64,000 bases of DNA from contig NZ_FOLL01000019.1 of the NCBI RefSeq assembly GCF_900112315.1, positions 1-64,000 on the forward strand, written 5' to 3'. The notes beneath the pieces were generated by a model. It did not search any database, had not been told where the DNA came from, and saw only the letters and a list, made by a program, of their open reading frames with translations. Positions within the stretch are counted from its first letter, which is position 1. Every line of letters begins with the position of its first letter. The position numbers and the translations under genes are program-made. Positions 35,823-45,062 of this stretch are shown here, piece by piece. Source of the DNA: Parapedobacter composti (lineage in GTDB: Bacteria > Bacteroidota > Bacteroidia > Sphingobacteriales > Sphingobacteriaceae).

Positions 35823-36356
35823 ATGAAGAAAACAATTTTAATGCTTAGCGTTGCCCTGATGGCAACGGGGGCGTATGCCCAATCGTTTCAAAAAGGTACT
35901 AGCGCGGTCAACGCCGGTGTCGGTTTCGGAACCAACCTGGGCGGCTTGGGCAACGCAAGGCCGGCCGTCAGTGTGTCGTATGAATACGGCAATTGGGAGG
36001 TCGGCGGACCGGGCGTTATCAGTCTGGGCGGATACATCGGCAATACCGGATACCGGTACCGTGGTTCGGGCTATACCCAACGGTGGAACTATACCGTGGT
36101 TGGCGCCCGGAGCGCCTATCATTACAACGGGTTTGAAAATGCACCTAATCTTGATGTCTACGGCGGTCTGATGCTGGCTTATAATATCGCGAGTTATAAA
36201 GCTGACGGCTACGACGGCCCCAACACGTACGGCAGCGGCCTGGGATTCTCCGCTTACTTGGGCGGCCGCTGGTTTTTCAGCAATAACATCGGTCTATACA
36301 CCGAACTCGGGTTCGGGGTGTCCGTCCTCAATGCAGGGCTTACATTTAAACTGTAA
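35823..36356 (+). CDS. Small outer-membrane beta-barrel-like protein
   Basis: A 177-residue exported protein with a clear signal peptide (KKTILMLSVALMATGAYAQ). The mature part is Gly/Tyr-rich with alternating strands (AVNAGVGFGTNLGG, ISLGGYIGNTGYRYRG, YGGLMLAYNIA, FSAYLGGRWFFSNNIGLYTELGFGVS) and ends LNAGLTFKL. This is the pattern of small eight-stranded outer-membrane barrels. It follows the beta-helix lipoprotein by 21 nt and is closed by a strong terminator. Function unknown. Confidence 0.8.
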   Translation: MKKTILMLSVALMATGAYAQSFQKGTSAVNAGVGFGTNLGGLGNARPAVSVSYEYGNWEVGGPGVISLGGYIGNTGYRYRGSGYTQRWNYTVVGARSAYHYNGFENAPNLDVYGGLMLAYNIASYKADGYDGPNTYGSGLGFSAYLGGRWFFSNNIGLYTELGFGVSVLNAGLTFKL

Positions 36357-36364
36357 CCTTGTTG

Positions 36365-36401
36365 AGCTGGTATAGCGTATCATCTCGCTATGCCAGCTTT
36401 T
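36365..36401 (+). terminator. Intrinsic terminator
   Basis: A 13-bp stem AGCTGGTATAGCG / CGCTATGCCAGCT with one G-T pair, an 8-nt loop and then TTTTC, starting 9 nt after the stop of the small outer-membrane protein gene. Confidence 0.85.
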
Positions 36402-36486
36402 CAGCATATCTTCCCGCTTCGCAGCTCAAAATTGGTTGGTTAGGTTTTTTTACGTTTATTTGGGGACACAAAACCGTTGTCATACT

Positions 36487-37026
36487 ATGAGGTATATTAT
36501 TATCAAAAGCGCAGCGCCAATGCTATTATTGGCGTTATTGTCGTGTATTGGCGTTGCACAAGAACGGAAACCCGACACTTACGAGGCTGGCGATCGGGCT
36601 CAATCATTTTACGTAGAGCTGGGCGGTCCCGGTTTTATTTCAGCAAATTACGATTTCAGGTTTCAGCAAACGAGAAACTCCTGGGGAGCGAGGGCAGGTA
36701 TAGGCTACTTCGCGGTAGAAGGAGAGCGGTTTCTTACCGTGCCTGTCCAGCTTAATTATTTGTTGGGAAAAAACGGTAATTATTTTGAGATGGGCGCCGG
36801 GGCTTCGTATGTAAATAATTCCTACACGCAACTCTATTGGGATGCTAACGACGAGTGGAGGAGAGACAGACAAGCCAACAGCCAAATAATGGGTTCGTTA
36901 ACCTTTGGATATCGTAAACAGCCGATTGACGGCGGGTTCAACTTCAGGGCTGGGCTTTCACCTATTTTCTATAAGGAAAATTTTATTCCTTACCTTCCTT
37001 ACCTTTCTTTCGGCTACTCGTTTTAG
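36487..37026 (+). CDS. Exported outer-membrane beta-barrel-like protein
   Basis: About 179 residues from ATG 36487. An earlier in-frame start at 36436 only adds a non-signal extension. The signal peptide MRYIIIKSAAPMLLLALLSCIGVAQE has a possible lipobox-like LLSC, but ends in a better type I cleavage site. The mature part has alternating aromatic strands (FYVELGGPGFISANYDFRF, WGARAGIGYFAV, YFEMGAGASYVNNSY, IMGSLTFGYRKQ) and ends in FGYSF. Probably a small barrel or porin-like protein. It has no operon partner and is followed by a long terminator. Confidence 0.78.
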   Translation: MRYIIIKSAAPMLLLALLSCIGVAQERKPDTYEAGDRAQSFYVELGGPGFISANYDFRFQQTRNSWGARAGIGYFAVEGERFLTVPVQLNYLLGKNGNYFEMGAGASYVNNSYTQLYWDANDEWRRDRQANSQIMGSLTFGYRKQPIDGGFNFRAGLSPIFYKENFIPYLPYLSFGYSF

Positions 37027-37148
37027 GCAGCGTCCGATTTCCCTGAGGGGACGCCGCCGCAATACACCCTGTTGGATTCCGTTAAACGCTCCGACAATCC
37101 CATGTTTTGCAGTCGCCATAATAGATAATTTCCGAAGGTTTGTTCCGT

Positions 37149-37204
37149 AATCTCATGATAACCAGTTCGTATCCGGTTATAACAGGCATGAGATTATTTT
37201 TTTT
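37149..37204 (+). terminator. Intrinsic terminator with two-part stem
   Basis: Outer stem AATCTCATG / CATGAGATT, inner stem ATAACC / GGTTAT with a one-sided internal loop, followed by A and eight T. It isolates the following fecR-led array from upstream transcription. The rest of the 37027-37299 gap holds a weak -7-like box and nothing else recognisable. Confidence 0.85.
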
Positions 37205-37240
37205 CAGAAAGGGATAGTAGTGATTCCTTAATACCGTGTT

Positions 37241-37248
37241 TACCTTTA
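37241..37248 (+). promoter_or_regulatory. Weak -7-like box upstream of fecR 4
   Basis: TACCTTTA differs from TAnnTTTG at one position and lies 51 nt before ATG 37300, just behind the terminator. No clear -33. If this promoter is instead read by an ECF sigma, the consensus would differ. Confidence 0.3.
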
Positions 37249-37299
37249 TGAAGCATTGAATTAACAGAATATTCACAAGAACGCGGGCAGAACCAGTCA

Positions 37300-38322
37300 A
37301 TGGAACGACGGATAGACAACGGATTATTGAAACGATTCATCGCCGGATTGTGCACGCCTGAAGAGAAGGAACTGGTTAACCAATACCTTCAACAACAGGC
37401 CGGGCGCAGGCATTTGGAGGAGCTATTACGCGATACCTGGGACGCCTCGGACGAGCACAGAATATCCGGCGGATCCCATGAATCGTGGCGCCACGAATTA
37501 TGGAGCCGGTTAACCGGCAATGAAGAAGTTCCATCCATGCGGGAGTCGGTAAAGCGGTTTGGCCGTAAGGCGTTCTTCCGTTATGCTGCGATATGGGCGC
37601 TACTTGCGTTGATAGGAGCTGGTGTTTACCTGTTGTTATGGGCGCCGCAAGACCAGCCGCTGGCTGGGATACCGCAGATTGAAAAAGCGAATCCTTATGG
37701 TCGGCGCTCGTTATTCGACCTTGGCGATGGTACCCGGGTATACCTCGGCGCAGGCAGTAAAATACGGTTTCCAAGGGCATTTAACGGAAGCCGGAGGGAA
37801 GTGGAGTTGGAAGGGGAAGCCTTTTTTGAGGTGGTCCGCGATACGAAGAAGCCCTTTATCATCCATACCGGAGAAATCCGTACAGAAGTGTTGGGCACTT
37901 CTTTCATGGTAAAGGCATTTGATGATGGCGAAGTTGAAGTGGCTGTTGCCACCGGCAAAGTGCGTGTAGACCGGTATGCCAACGGGAAACGGGTGCAGCA
38001 ACTTGGAGTGCTAACTGCCGGCCAGCAGGTGATCTATCAAGACGCCCTCCGCTCGGCGGAAACCTCGGAAATCCCGGTAGCAAACCTAATGCAGTGGAAA
38101 GCTGGCAAAATGGTATTCAGCGGTACACCCTTTGGGGATATGCTGGAAGAAATCGGCCGCAATTATAACCTGAAGTTTGTGCTTGAAAAGAAACAGCTGA
38201 AGCATATCCCTATCACGCTTACCCTGGATAGCCACGCCCCTTTTGACGAACTATTGAACAGTTTGAGCATATACATTGGATTTTCCTATGAAATCCAGGG
38301 AAATCAGATAATAATTAAGTAA
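37300..38322 (+). CDS. FecR family anti-sigma regulator without an adjacent sigma gene
   Basis: A 340-residue protein with the FecR layout: N-terminal LLKRFIAGLCTPEEKELVNQYL, transmembrane helix at about 94-114 (RYAAIWALLALIGAGVYLLLW), FecR domain (LGDGTRVYLGAGSKIRFP...ELEGEAFFEVVRD...VLGTSFMVKAF) and a DUF4974-like end (FGDMLEEIGRNYNLKFVLEKKQ...FSYEIQGNQIIIK). No sigma gene precedes it. The nearest unpaired ECF sigma is at 59359-59958 on the opposite strand, at the far end of the array. It heads a long co-directional gene run. Confidence 0.9.
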   Translation: MERRIDNGLLKRFIAGLCTPEEKELVNQYLQQQAGRRHLEELLRDTWDASDEHRISGGSHESWRHELWSRLTGNEEVPSMRESVKRFGRKAFFRYAAIWALLALIGAGVYLLLWAPQDQPLAGIPQIEKANPYGRRSLFDLGDGTRVYLGAGSKIRFPRAFNGSRREVELEGEAFFEVVRDTKKPFIIHTGEIRTEVLGTSFMVKAFDDGEVEVAVATGKVRVDRYANGKRVQQLGVLTAGQQVIYQDALRSAETSEIPVANLMQWKAGKMVFSGTPFGDMLEEIGRNYNLKFVLEKKQLKHIPITLTLDSHAPFDELLNSLSIYIGFSYEIQGNQIIIK

Positions 38323-38394
38323 ACCATATATACGATGAAAAGAAAAGCAATCAGCATACCACAGATACCCATATAGGAAGTGCATAAAACAGCA

Positions 38395-38415
38395 ATCCCG
38401 AACCATGTCCGGGAT
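38395..38415 (+). other. Intercistronic hairpin 1 between fecR and TonB receptor
   Basis: Perfect 6-bp inverted repeat ATCCCG / CGGGAT with a 9-nt loop, 73 nt after the fecR stop. No T tract. It is one of a series of inverted repeats in this 200-nt gap. Confidence 0.4.
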
Positions 38416-38431
38416 CGCCATGTGATTATAG

Positions 38432-38467
38432 ACAATCCGGTTGATTTTCGACGTCTTGCCGGATTGT
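38432..38467 (+). other. Intercistronic hairpin 2 between fecR and TonB receptor
   Basis: Perfect 9-bp inverted repeat ACAATCCGG / CCGGATTGT with an 18-nt loop. A further small palindrome, GGGGATATCCCC, lies at 38487-38498. The receptor ATG follows at 38525. This leader is structured more heavily than the other three fecR-receptor gaps. Confidence 0.5.
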
Positions 38468-38524
38468 AAACCGATAACTGAACCCGGGGGATATCCCCGG
38501 ACCCGTTTACGATTGTTCAAAAAT

Positions 38525-41500
38525 ATGCAAAAAGGATTACAAACAAGTCCTCGTGCACGGAATATTCCGAAAGAATACTTTGGTTTTCTGATGAAATGCT
38601 CGGTAATTGCGCTGATAATTGAAATGACCATCGTTGGCTTGCTCGCTGCCCATGAGGGACGCAGCCAGGATCTCGACCGTAAGATCCGTTTGAACCTTGA
38701 AAACGCAGACATCAAGGAAAGTTTGCTGGCTATTGAGCAGGTAGGAAATGTCCGTTTTATTATCCGTGACGACCTGTTTGCCGGCAGTCGCAGGCAGGTC
38801 AACCTGAAAGCCACGGATATTACCATCCGGCAGGCAATCGCAGAAGTATTGGCCAATACACCATTCATTTACCAAGAGCTGGACGGATTCGTAGCTATCA
38901 TCAACCGCCACCAGCAGCGGATAATTCAAGGGAAGGTTGTTGATGCTGACACCAAGAAACCCGCGATGGGTGTTTCTGTGCAGGTGAAAGGGATGTTATC
39001 CAATACAGCCATTTCCAACGCCTCGGGCAACTTCAGCATCCCTATTCCGGCCGAAACAGCTACCTTGGTGTTCTCTTCGCTGGGATACCGGGTCAAGGAA
39101 GTGCGCGTATCGGCGGCCGACGGGTTTGTCCATGTGGAGCTTGCCTCGTCGCATATTGAGCTTGACGAAGTCACCGTAGCCGCCAGCAAGCGGGTAAACA
39201 CAGAAATAGCTTTGCTGGAAGAGCGACGCAAAGCCGCCATCATCCAGGATGGCATCTCTGCCCAGCAGATAGACCGCACGGCCAGCATTACCACCACTCA
39301 GGCCCTGCAGCGGGTGACGGGCGTTACCGTGACCGACGAGAAATACGTGGCCGTCCGCGGATTGGGGGAGCGCAGTGTGATTGGGCAGCTTAACGGTGTC
39401 CGGCTGGCTTCTTCCGATCCGGATAGGACCACCATTCCACTGGATTTGGTGCCTGCGGCCCTGCTGGATAACATTGTGGTCTATAAGACCGTTACCCCGG
39501 ATAAGCCCGCCGATGCGGCCGCAGGTATCGTGGAGCTCAAAACCAAGTCTATTCCTGATTCCATGACCCTGGAATTCATCGTGGAGACTGGTACCAACAC
39601 CACCATCGGCTTTGGTGGAAGAATCAACAGCTTTTACAACAGCGATATGGGATTTTGGGGCAACCGTATCAACGATAAGAACCTCCGGCCGGATTTCTTG
39701 GCGCTTGCCGGCCAGTACCCTAACGGACTCGGTTCCATCCAGCACATGATTGCCAATGCGCAGTACAGTCCGGAAGCATGGGCAGAAACCGAGCGCATCA
39801 ACGGTATCATGCGGCGATTTGATCCGGTAATGACCACCGGTTACAAAAATGCACAGCCCAATCAACTTTATTCACTCACCTTCGGCAACCAATACGATGT
39901 GTTCAGGAAGCATAAAATCGGCATCATCTTCGGCGGCAACTATTATAAGCGCATGACAGATATTTACCAAGGCGAACTCACGCAGTACAGTATCTACCAA
40001 GGAGTGGTGACGGGCAATGACCATATCTTCAGCTGGCGCAATATTCCCAACTACATAACGCCCAATCGGTTGTATATGGGACGCTACCAAACGTACCAGG
40101 AGAATTCTGGGATGGAAACCCTTAACTACGGCGTACTTGGGGGGCTGACCTACCGTTTCAATCCACGACACGAGATCGGATTTCAGTACCTGGGTAGCTG
40201 GGGCGGCGAAAACCGGGCAACCAATATGTTCGGCGGGTATCAGTACACGGGGCTCCCCGGCGAAGTAAATAGCGACATTTATTCGCTCAAGCAGAGCTAC
40301 CGCACGTTGAATACCTTCAACATGCAGGGCGAACACCAGTTCGGCAAAGGAGAATATGCCCCGCGTTTGAGCTATAATGCTGCGACTTCTTCCTCCAGCC
40401 AAAACGATCCCGATTACCGGTTCGTATCGCTGGCGACGTATTTGCCGGAAAGTCCAGTAAATATTAGTAACCCGTTTGGTAATCCGCACCCGTTATACCC
40501 ATCGGGTTCGCCAAACTACACGACAGACCGGTTGTATGTGCTAACATCTGGCTATGTGAACGGATATGGTGTGTATGGCCGTCTGCAAGCCGAGCCGAAC
40601 GGCCGGCGCTGGCGTTTCCTGGAGGAAACTAATTATAATTACAAGGCCGATTTAAGCTTCCCTTTCCCGTTCCTCAGCACCAAGCAGGAGCTTAAGATAG
40701 GCTTTAACTACCTGTATCGCGACCGGAGCTTTACCGAAAACCTGTTGATGCTGCCCGGTTCAAACTATTCCGAGGGGAGTAATCGGCCGCTTTACCGAGT
40801 GTTCGGCGACCTTGACCGTCTTGTAGGCCCTGAGGTCGTTGGCGTACTCGCCCCCACGTCTACCCAACGTGAAGGGGCTGCCCCTATCGGCGGTTTTCTA
40901 TACAACAGCCAGAAATCCCCCAATAACTATACGGGGTTCTATGAAACCAATGCTTACTACGGGATGCTGGATTTGCGCCTCGCCGATAACTTCCGCGTAG
41001 CGGGCGGTGTGCGCTTTGAACGTACGGATATCCGCTCCGCGGTGGATACAGCCGGCATTTTTCTCGACCCCGCGCTCACCGTGCCCAACGAAGACGGTGC
41101 ACGGGTGCCGCTGATATTCATCGAACCGAACTCAGTATATACCGCCAAATACAAACCCTACTATTCCGTCAATGCGACGTACATGCTTGGCGAATTGATG
41201 AATCTGCGGGGAGCGTTTAACACCACGCTGGCCCGGCCGGAACTGCGCGAAATCACAAATGTCTTTGAGTTTGATGCTTTCCAGATGGGATTGGTGGTCG
41301 GTAACCCGAATCTGGTGAACCAGCATACGAAAAACCTGGATTTCCGTTGGGAATGGTTTCCCAACCCGGGTGAAGTGCTGGCGCTTTCTGCATTCGGTAA
41401 GGAGATTCACAATCAACTGGTGCGGGTATTCGACCTGCGCACCGAGGGATTGGATGCTCGGTCGCAGGAATATCCCACCATCCAGTACCAGAATGATCCG

Positions 41501-42040
41501 AATACGGGATATGTATGGGGAATTGAATTAGAATTGGTAAAAGATTTGGGTACGGTATGGGCACCGTTGAACGGTTTTTTTCTGGGGTCCAATCTCATGC
41601 TCGCCCAAAGCCAGATCAAGAAATCATGGGATCGTTACCAAGCCAATAGATCGCTGGATAGGAATACTCCGGAAAACAGCCCCTTGTTTGAACAACCACC
41701 CTATGCATTCAATGGTTGGTTGAATTATACGAATAAACGGTGGGGTACTGACCTTACCACGACGTTCAACATCGTGGGAGAACGCCTTGTACAGATCAAC
41801 CTCACCGGTGAGCCGGACTTGTACAGCAGGCCCGTACCCATGCTTGATTTTGTATTTACGCAGCGTATCACGAGGCAACTGCTGTTGAAAGGTTTTGCCA
41901 AGAACATTCTCGATCCGGCTATCAAGACGGTCTATTCCAGCTATGGTACGGGCGGCACGTGGTACGGCAATGAATATGTCAACCGCAGTTATCACCGCGG
42001 CTGCGAAATTATGTTAGGGCTGTCATACAACTTTTTTTAG
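38525..42040 (+). CDS. TonB-dependent receptor with STN-like and carboxypeptidase-like domains, no SusD partner
   Basis: About 1171 residues from ATG 38525. A TTG at 38441 is rejected since its extension runs through the hairpins. Order: signal segment (CSVIALIIEMTIVGLLAA), STN-like domain (about 53-127), carboxypeptidase-regulatory-like domain (133-208), TonB-box-like DEVTVAA, and a plug with TTTQALQRVTGVTVTDEKYVAVRGLGERSVIGQLNGVRL and YKTVTPDKPADAAAGIVELKTK. The plug is of the non-SusC kind, like locus B, and no susD follows. Instead it is joined end to end with a row of lipoproteins. The ligand is unknown. Confidence 0.88.
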   Translation: MQKGLQTSPRARNIPKEYFGFLMKCSVIALIIEMTIVGLLAAHEGRSQDLDRKIRLNLENADIKESLLAIEQVGNVRFIIRDDLFAGSRRQVNLKATDITIRQAIAEVLANTPFIYQELDGFVAIINRHQQRIIQGKVVDADTKKPAMGVSVQVKGMLSNTAISNASGNFSIPIPAETATLVFSSLGYRVKEVRVSAADGFVHVELASSHIELDEVTVAASKRVNTEIALLEERRKAAIIQDGISAQQIDRTASITTTQALQRVTGVTVTDEKYVAVRGLGERSVIGQLNGVRLASSDPDRTTIPLDLVPAALLDNIVVYKTVTPDKPADAAAGIVELKTKSIPDSMTLEFIVETGTNTTIGFGGRINSFYNSDMGFWGNRINDKNLRPDFLALAGQYPNGLGSIQHMIANAQYSPEAWAETERINGIMRRFDPVMTTGYKNAQPNQLYSLTFGNQYDVFRKHKIGIIFGGNYYKRMTDIYQGELTQYSIYQGVVTGNDHIFSWRNIPNYITPNRLYMGRYQTYQENSGMETLNYGVLGGLTYRFNPRHEIGFQYLGSWGGENRATNMFGGYQYTGLPGEVNSDIYSLKQSYRTLNTFNMQGEHQFGKGEYAPRLSYNAATSSSSQNDPDYRFVSLATYLPESPVNISNPFGNPHPLYPSGSPNYTTDRLYVLTSGYVNGYGVYGRLQAEPNGRRWRFLEETNYNYKADLSFPFPFLSTKQELKIGFNYLYRDRSFTENLLMLPGSNYSEGSNRPLYRVFGDLDRLVGPEVVGVLAPTSTQREGAAPIGGFLYNSQKSPNNYTGFYETNAYYGMLDLRLADNFRVAGGVRFERTDIRSAVDTAGIFLDPALTVPNEDGARVPLIFIEPNSVYTAKYKPYYSVNATYMLGELMNLRGAFNTTLARPELREITNVFEFDAFQMGLVVGNPNLVNQHTKNLDFRWEWFPNPGEVLALSAFGKEIHNQLVRVFDLRTEGLDARSQEYPTIQYQNDPNTGYVWGIELELVKDLGTVWAPLNGFFLGSNLMLAQSQIKKSWDRYQANRSLDRNTPENSPLFEQPPYAFNGWLNYTNKRWGTDLTTTFNIVGERLVQINLTGEPDLYSRPVPMLDFVFTQRITRQLLLKGFAKNILDPAIKTVYSSYGTGGTWYGNEYVNRSYHRGCEIMLGLSYNFF

Positions 42041-42042
42041 TG

Positions 42043-43761
42043 ATGAGATATCAGACAATAGACATTAGACGCCAGACCTTCTCATTTTTCGTTTACTTCG
42101 GACTTCTGGCATTGGTCTTCGTAGGCTCCTGCGCCAAGGAAAAACTGGATAATATCATCGACCACCCCAACCCGTTCGACAATGGCGAGCTTTCTCCCGT
42201 GCGCATCATCAATGCGGCAGAGTATTTCAATGTAATTGCCAATGGCGACAGCCTCACGAGTTTTGCGGGTTTTTTTTCGGCCACATCCCCTTCAGTTCCG
42301 TTTGGAGGTCCCTGGTACAGCGCCTCTATGGGTACCGAGTATTTCCCTTTTCATGGTTATTTGGGCAGGGAGTGGCGTATCCCTCAGCGACTGTTCCGCG
42401 ATAATGGCCGATTGGATCTGTTTTTCCAGCACATCATGGGGTACCCGAATGTAGAGAATAATCCAGCTGGCAACATATTAGGTCTCACCATCCAGCACAC
42501 GGATAATAGGCCGGTTGATTATTACATTGGGCCCCATCCGGTCGAGGGCGTGTATTTCGCGGTTGACCGAGATGAAACGCCATCCTCCCAACCGGATCAT
42601 TTCAAGATTCGCGTGGTCAACCTTGCTTCTGATGTTGAGACAACCCCAAACTTCTATGAGCCGTTGACCCTTACCTATGCTGATGGTACCCCGGTCGACC
42701 CCCGTACCACAGGCATTGATGCCAGCAGGCGGGTCACGGACTATGTGGAGCTGCCATATGGTACCTATCAGTTCCGCGTAGTCAGCCAAACCGGATTTCA
42801 ATTGCCTGGTACGGACGGACGGACGGAACATATGATTACTGACCCCGCGACGCTCTCGCTGGTCTCCAGAGACGTATATACCGCACCGGCAAAACTGCAT
42901 CATCTGGTATATGCGCCCATACACAGTTACCAGCCCGGCGGTGTATATACCATTCATGTGTATCCGTCAAAATTCATGTGGTACAGAATTGGTTTCTTCG
43001 AGGCTTTTAATTTTTTTGAAAACGCCTTTCGCGTGGTACAGGACAATGTGCCTACAGCTAATTTGAAGTATGGACGGGCACAATTAGTAAACGCCCTGCC
43101 GGGTAGTCAGCTCAAACTGCGCTTTGGCTCGGGAGGAAGTACGGAAGACACGCCATATGGCCAGGCTTCGGCCTATAGTACCCTGTCCGTGGGCGAAACG
43201 CAGATTGCGTTGACTGACGGGAGCGGTGATATGCTGGCTGCCATTACCCACCTCGTCCAACCGAACCAGCATTACAGTGTATACGCTTATCCTGATGAAA
43301 CAGGCAAACCACAGATTGTCGTCATCGCTAATGATTTAAGCGGCAACGGAGAGTTGATGCCTTTTCGCAAGCGCTTCATCAATTTGTGCCCGGATATCCC
43401 ATACGTGACGTTCACCCGCAATGACGGTGAATCGATGGGCCAACCACAGGTGGTGGCTAACCTACGTCCGGGCATCGCTTCGTTGGAAGACCCATATATC
43501 AGCGGAGATGAGCGGCAAGAACCGTATGAGATATTGGCTTACCGATCTGCGCCCGGTAAAGTTCCTGGCGTATGGGCTGATGATATCCCGGTGCTGCAAA
43601 GCCATGATTTTATCGCCCGGAACGAACTGTATGCCCGTTTTGGGGGCAACCTACCCACGCACGAGCCCGGCTACTATACCGTTGCTCTTATCGGACGCGT
43701 GGGTGATAATGTGCCGCCGGAACACAAAGCAAGAATGGTGATCATTAAACATAATAGGTAA
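42043..43761 (+). CDS. DUF4397-like surface lipoprotein 1
   Basis: About 572 residues from ATG 42043 (a GTG at 42040 overlaps the receptor stop). Lipobox FVGSC (Cys30). The mature part is beta-rich with segments resembling DUF4397 beta-sandwich repeats: IRVVNLASDVETTP...LTLTYADGTPV...YVELPYGTYQFRVVS and AQLVNALPGSQLKLRFGSGG...YSTLSVGETQIALTDGSG...QPNQHYSVYAYPDE. Family assignment is by eye and moderate. It directly follows the receptor gene, in the place susD would take. Its 5' coding sequence contains heptanucleotide repeats. Confidence 0.65.
   Translation: MRYQTIDIRRQTFSFFVYFGLLALVFVGSCAKEKLDNIIDHPNPFDNGELSPVRIINAAEYFNVIANGDSLTSFAGFFSATSPSVPFGGPWYSASMGTEYFPFHGYLGREWRIPQRLFRDNGRLDLFFQHIMGYPNVENNPAGNILGLTIQHTDNRPVDYYIGPHPVEGVYFAVDRDETPSSQPDHFKIRVVNLASDVETTPNFYEPLTLTYADGTPVDPRTTGIDASRRVTDYVELPYGTYQFRVVSQTGFQLPGTDGRTEHMITDPATLSLVSRDVYTAPAKLHHLVYAPIHSYQPGGVYTIHVYPSKFMWYRIGFFEAFNFFENAFRVVQDNVPTANLKYGRAQLVNALPGSQLKLRFGSGGSTEDTPYGQASAYSTLSVGETQIALTDGSGDMLAAITHLVQPNQHYSVYAYPDETGKPQIVVIANDLSGNGELMPFRKRFINLCPDIPYVTFTRNDGESMGQPQVVANLRPGIASLEDPYISGDERQEPYEILAYRSAPGKVPGVWADDIPVLQSHDFIARNELYARFGGNLPTHEPGYYTVALIGRVGDNVPPEHKARMVIIKHNR
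42053..42080 (+). repeat. Four 7-nt AGACnnn repeats inside a signal-peptide coding region
   Basis: Consecutive units AGACAAT, AGACATT, AGACGCC and AGACCTT, followed downstream by GGACTTC- and GGTCTTC-like units. They encode the start of the lipoprotein at 42043. Related heptads occur at 47651. Confidence 0.6.
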
Positions 43762-43762
43762 C

Positions 43763-45040
43763 ATGAGACAGCAGATGTTAAATAACGGACAACAGAGGAT
43801 AGGCAAGGGACTTCAGCTCAGCTTTGTGTTGTTGATTTCCGGGGCGCTGATCGTTTCATCCTGCGCCAAAATTGAACCAGTGGTCATCAACGAACCCGCT
43901 TACCTCCGGGTGTTCAACAACCTGCGTTTTAAAGTAACGGTTGATAATCAGGATCAGACCCATAGCACGCTTGTTATGCTGATCAATCCTGAATATGACA
44001 GTAATGGCATTCCCGCCGGCGCGGAAATTATAGGCGATTTTTTAGTGACGCGCAATAGTTATGCACCGCCGTACCCTTCACATATTGGCAACAGCCTGGA
44101 TGTCTACAACCCCGAATATCCGGGCAAAGAGCGGGTTAACGCCGGCCCTATACTCAACGGTTTTGATTTAAGCTCCTGGGCACAGGTCCCTTCAGGGCAA
44201 CACCGTGTAGCCTTTTATTCCCGGCCGCGCAGCGAAGTACCGTTCTTTAATCTGGAAATGCGCTATCGGACCGAACCGATTGTAGATACGGTACTGGATT
44301 TACGGGCCGGAGAGGTTTATACCCTCCATGTGCTGCAAAAAGATTTCAATACAAAGGAAAACGGCATCCTTCTGCGGCAGGAAAACTTTCATAAGCTGGC
44401 GTTAGCAGACTCGCTGGTTTATGTTAATTTCTATAACATGAGCGCGAAAGGTTTTTTTGAAGCTCCGCATACCGTTAAACCGAACAGCGGGAATCACTTG
44501 CTGGGAGGCTTAAATTTGGAATACGACTGGTTTCAAGAGGGGATACGCGAAGAAATGAATGTGTTTTATGTGGCCTATGACGAGCGGTTTTTGCGGCAGC
44601 ATTATGACGGAACCATCAAACCGTTGGCATCATTTATGACCCATTTAAAGCGTGATACGGAAAATCCGGCAACGGCGCCTTACTGGTCGTTACCTTTGTT
44701 TTTTAATGCTCAGGATTCCATCCGTTCATTCTTATTCCAAGAGTTTTTTTTCTCCCGCCCCGGTTTTGATGCCACCCCAGAATCCTTCATGATACCCAAT
44801 GATGGGCCAGAAGGTCCAGGTGCCGGAGGTTACGCCCGTCTTCTATGTTACGGAAACGGAAGGGAAGAACCACCCGCACCTCGGCGGCAAAATTATGTGG
44901 CGGTACCCAATCTGATAGTGACCACGCATTCGGGTGAGCATAACCCCCGCTCATTTGCGACGGTCAACAGTATTGAGATCGTCAACAACTCCGTATACCT
45001 TACCACGGTGCAGCGCGTGTATGAGCCACCGGTTTATTGA
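43763..45040 (+). CDS. DUF4397-like surface lipoprotein 2
   Basis: A 425-residue lipoprotein with lipobox IVSSC (Cys34), starting 2 nt after the preceding stop, hence translationally linked. The mature protein begins EPAYLRVFNNLRFKVTVDNQ and contains VPSGQHRVAFYSRP and LDLRAGEVYTLHVLQKD, the alternating beta pattern seen in DUF4397-like domains. No catalytic motif is seen. It probably works at the cell surface with the receptor and the fasciclin proteins of the same row. Family assignment tentative. Confidence 0.55.
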   Translation: MRQQMLNNGQQRIGKGLQLSFVLLISGALIVSSCAKIEPVVINEPAYLRVFNNLRFKVTVDNQDQTHSTLVMLINPEYDSNGIPAGAEIIGDFLVTRNSYAPPYPSHIGNSLDVYNPEYPGKERVNAGPILNGFDLSSWAQVPSGQHRVAFYSRPRSEVPFFNLEMRYRTEPIVDTVLDLRAGEVYTLHVLQKDFNTKENGILLRQENFHKLALADSLVYVNFYNMSAKGFFEAPHTVKPNSGNHLLGGLNLEYDWFQEGIREEMNVFYVAYDERFLRQHYDGTIKPLASFMTHLKRDTENPATAPYWSLPLFFNAQDSIRSFLFQEFFFSRPGFDATPESFMIPNDGPEGPGAGGYARLLCYGNGREEPPAPRRQNYVAVPNLIVTTHSGEHNPRSFATVNSIEIVNNSVYLTTVQRVYEPPVY

Positions 45041-45062
45041 TGAATAAAGCCACAGAAGCGTT

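Noticed and set aside
38996..39865. Antisense open frame of 289 codons opposite the TonB receptor
   Set aside because: Shadow of the receptor gene; no motif, promoter box or neighbour supports it.
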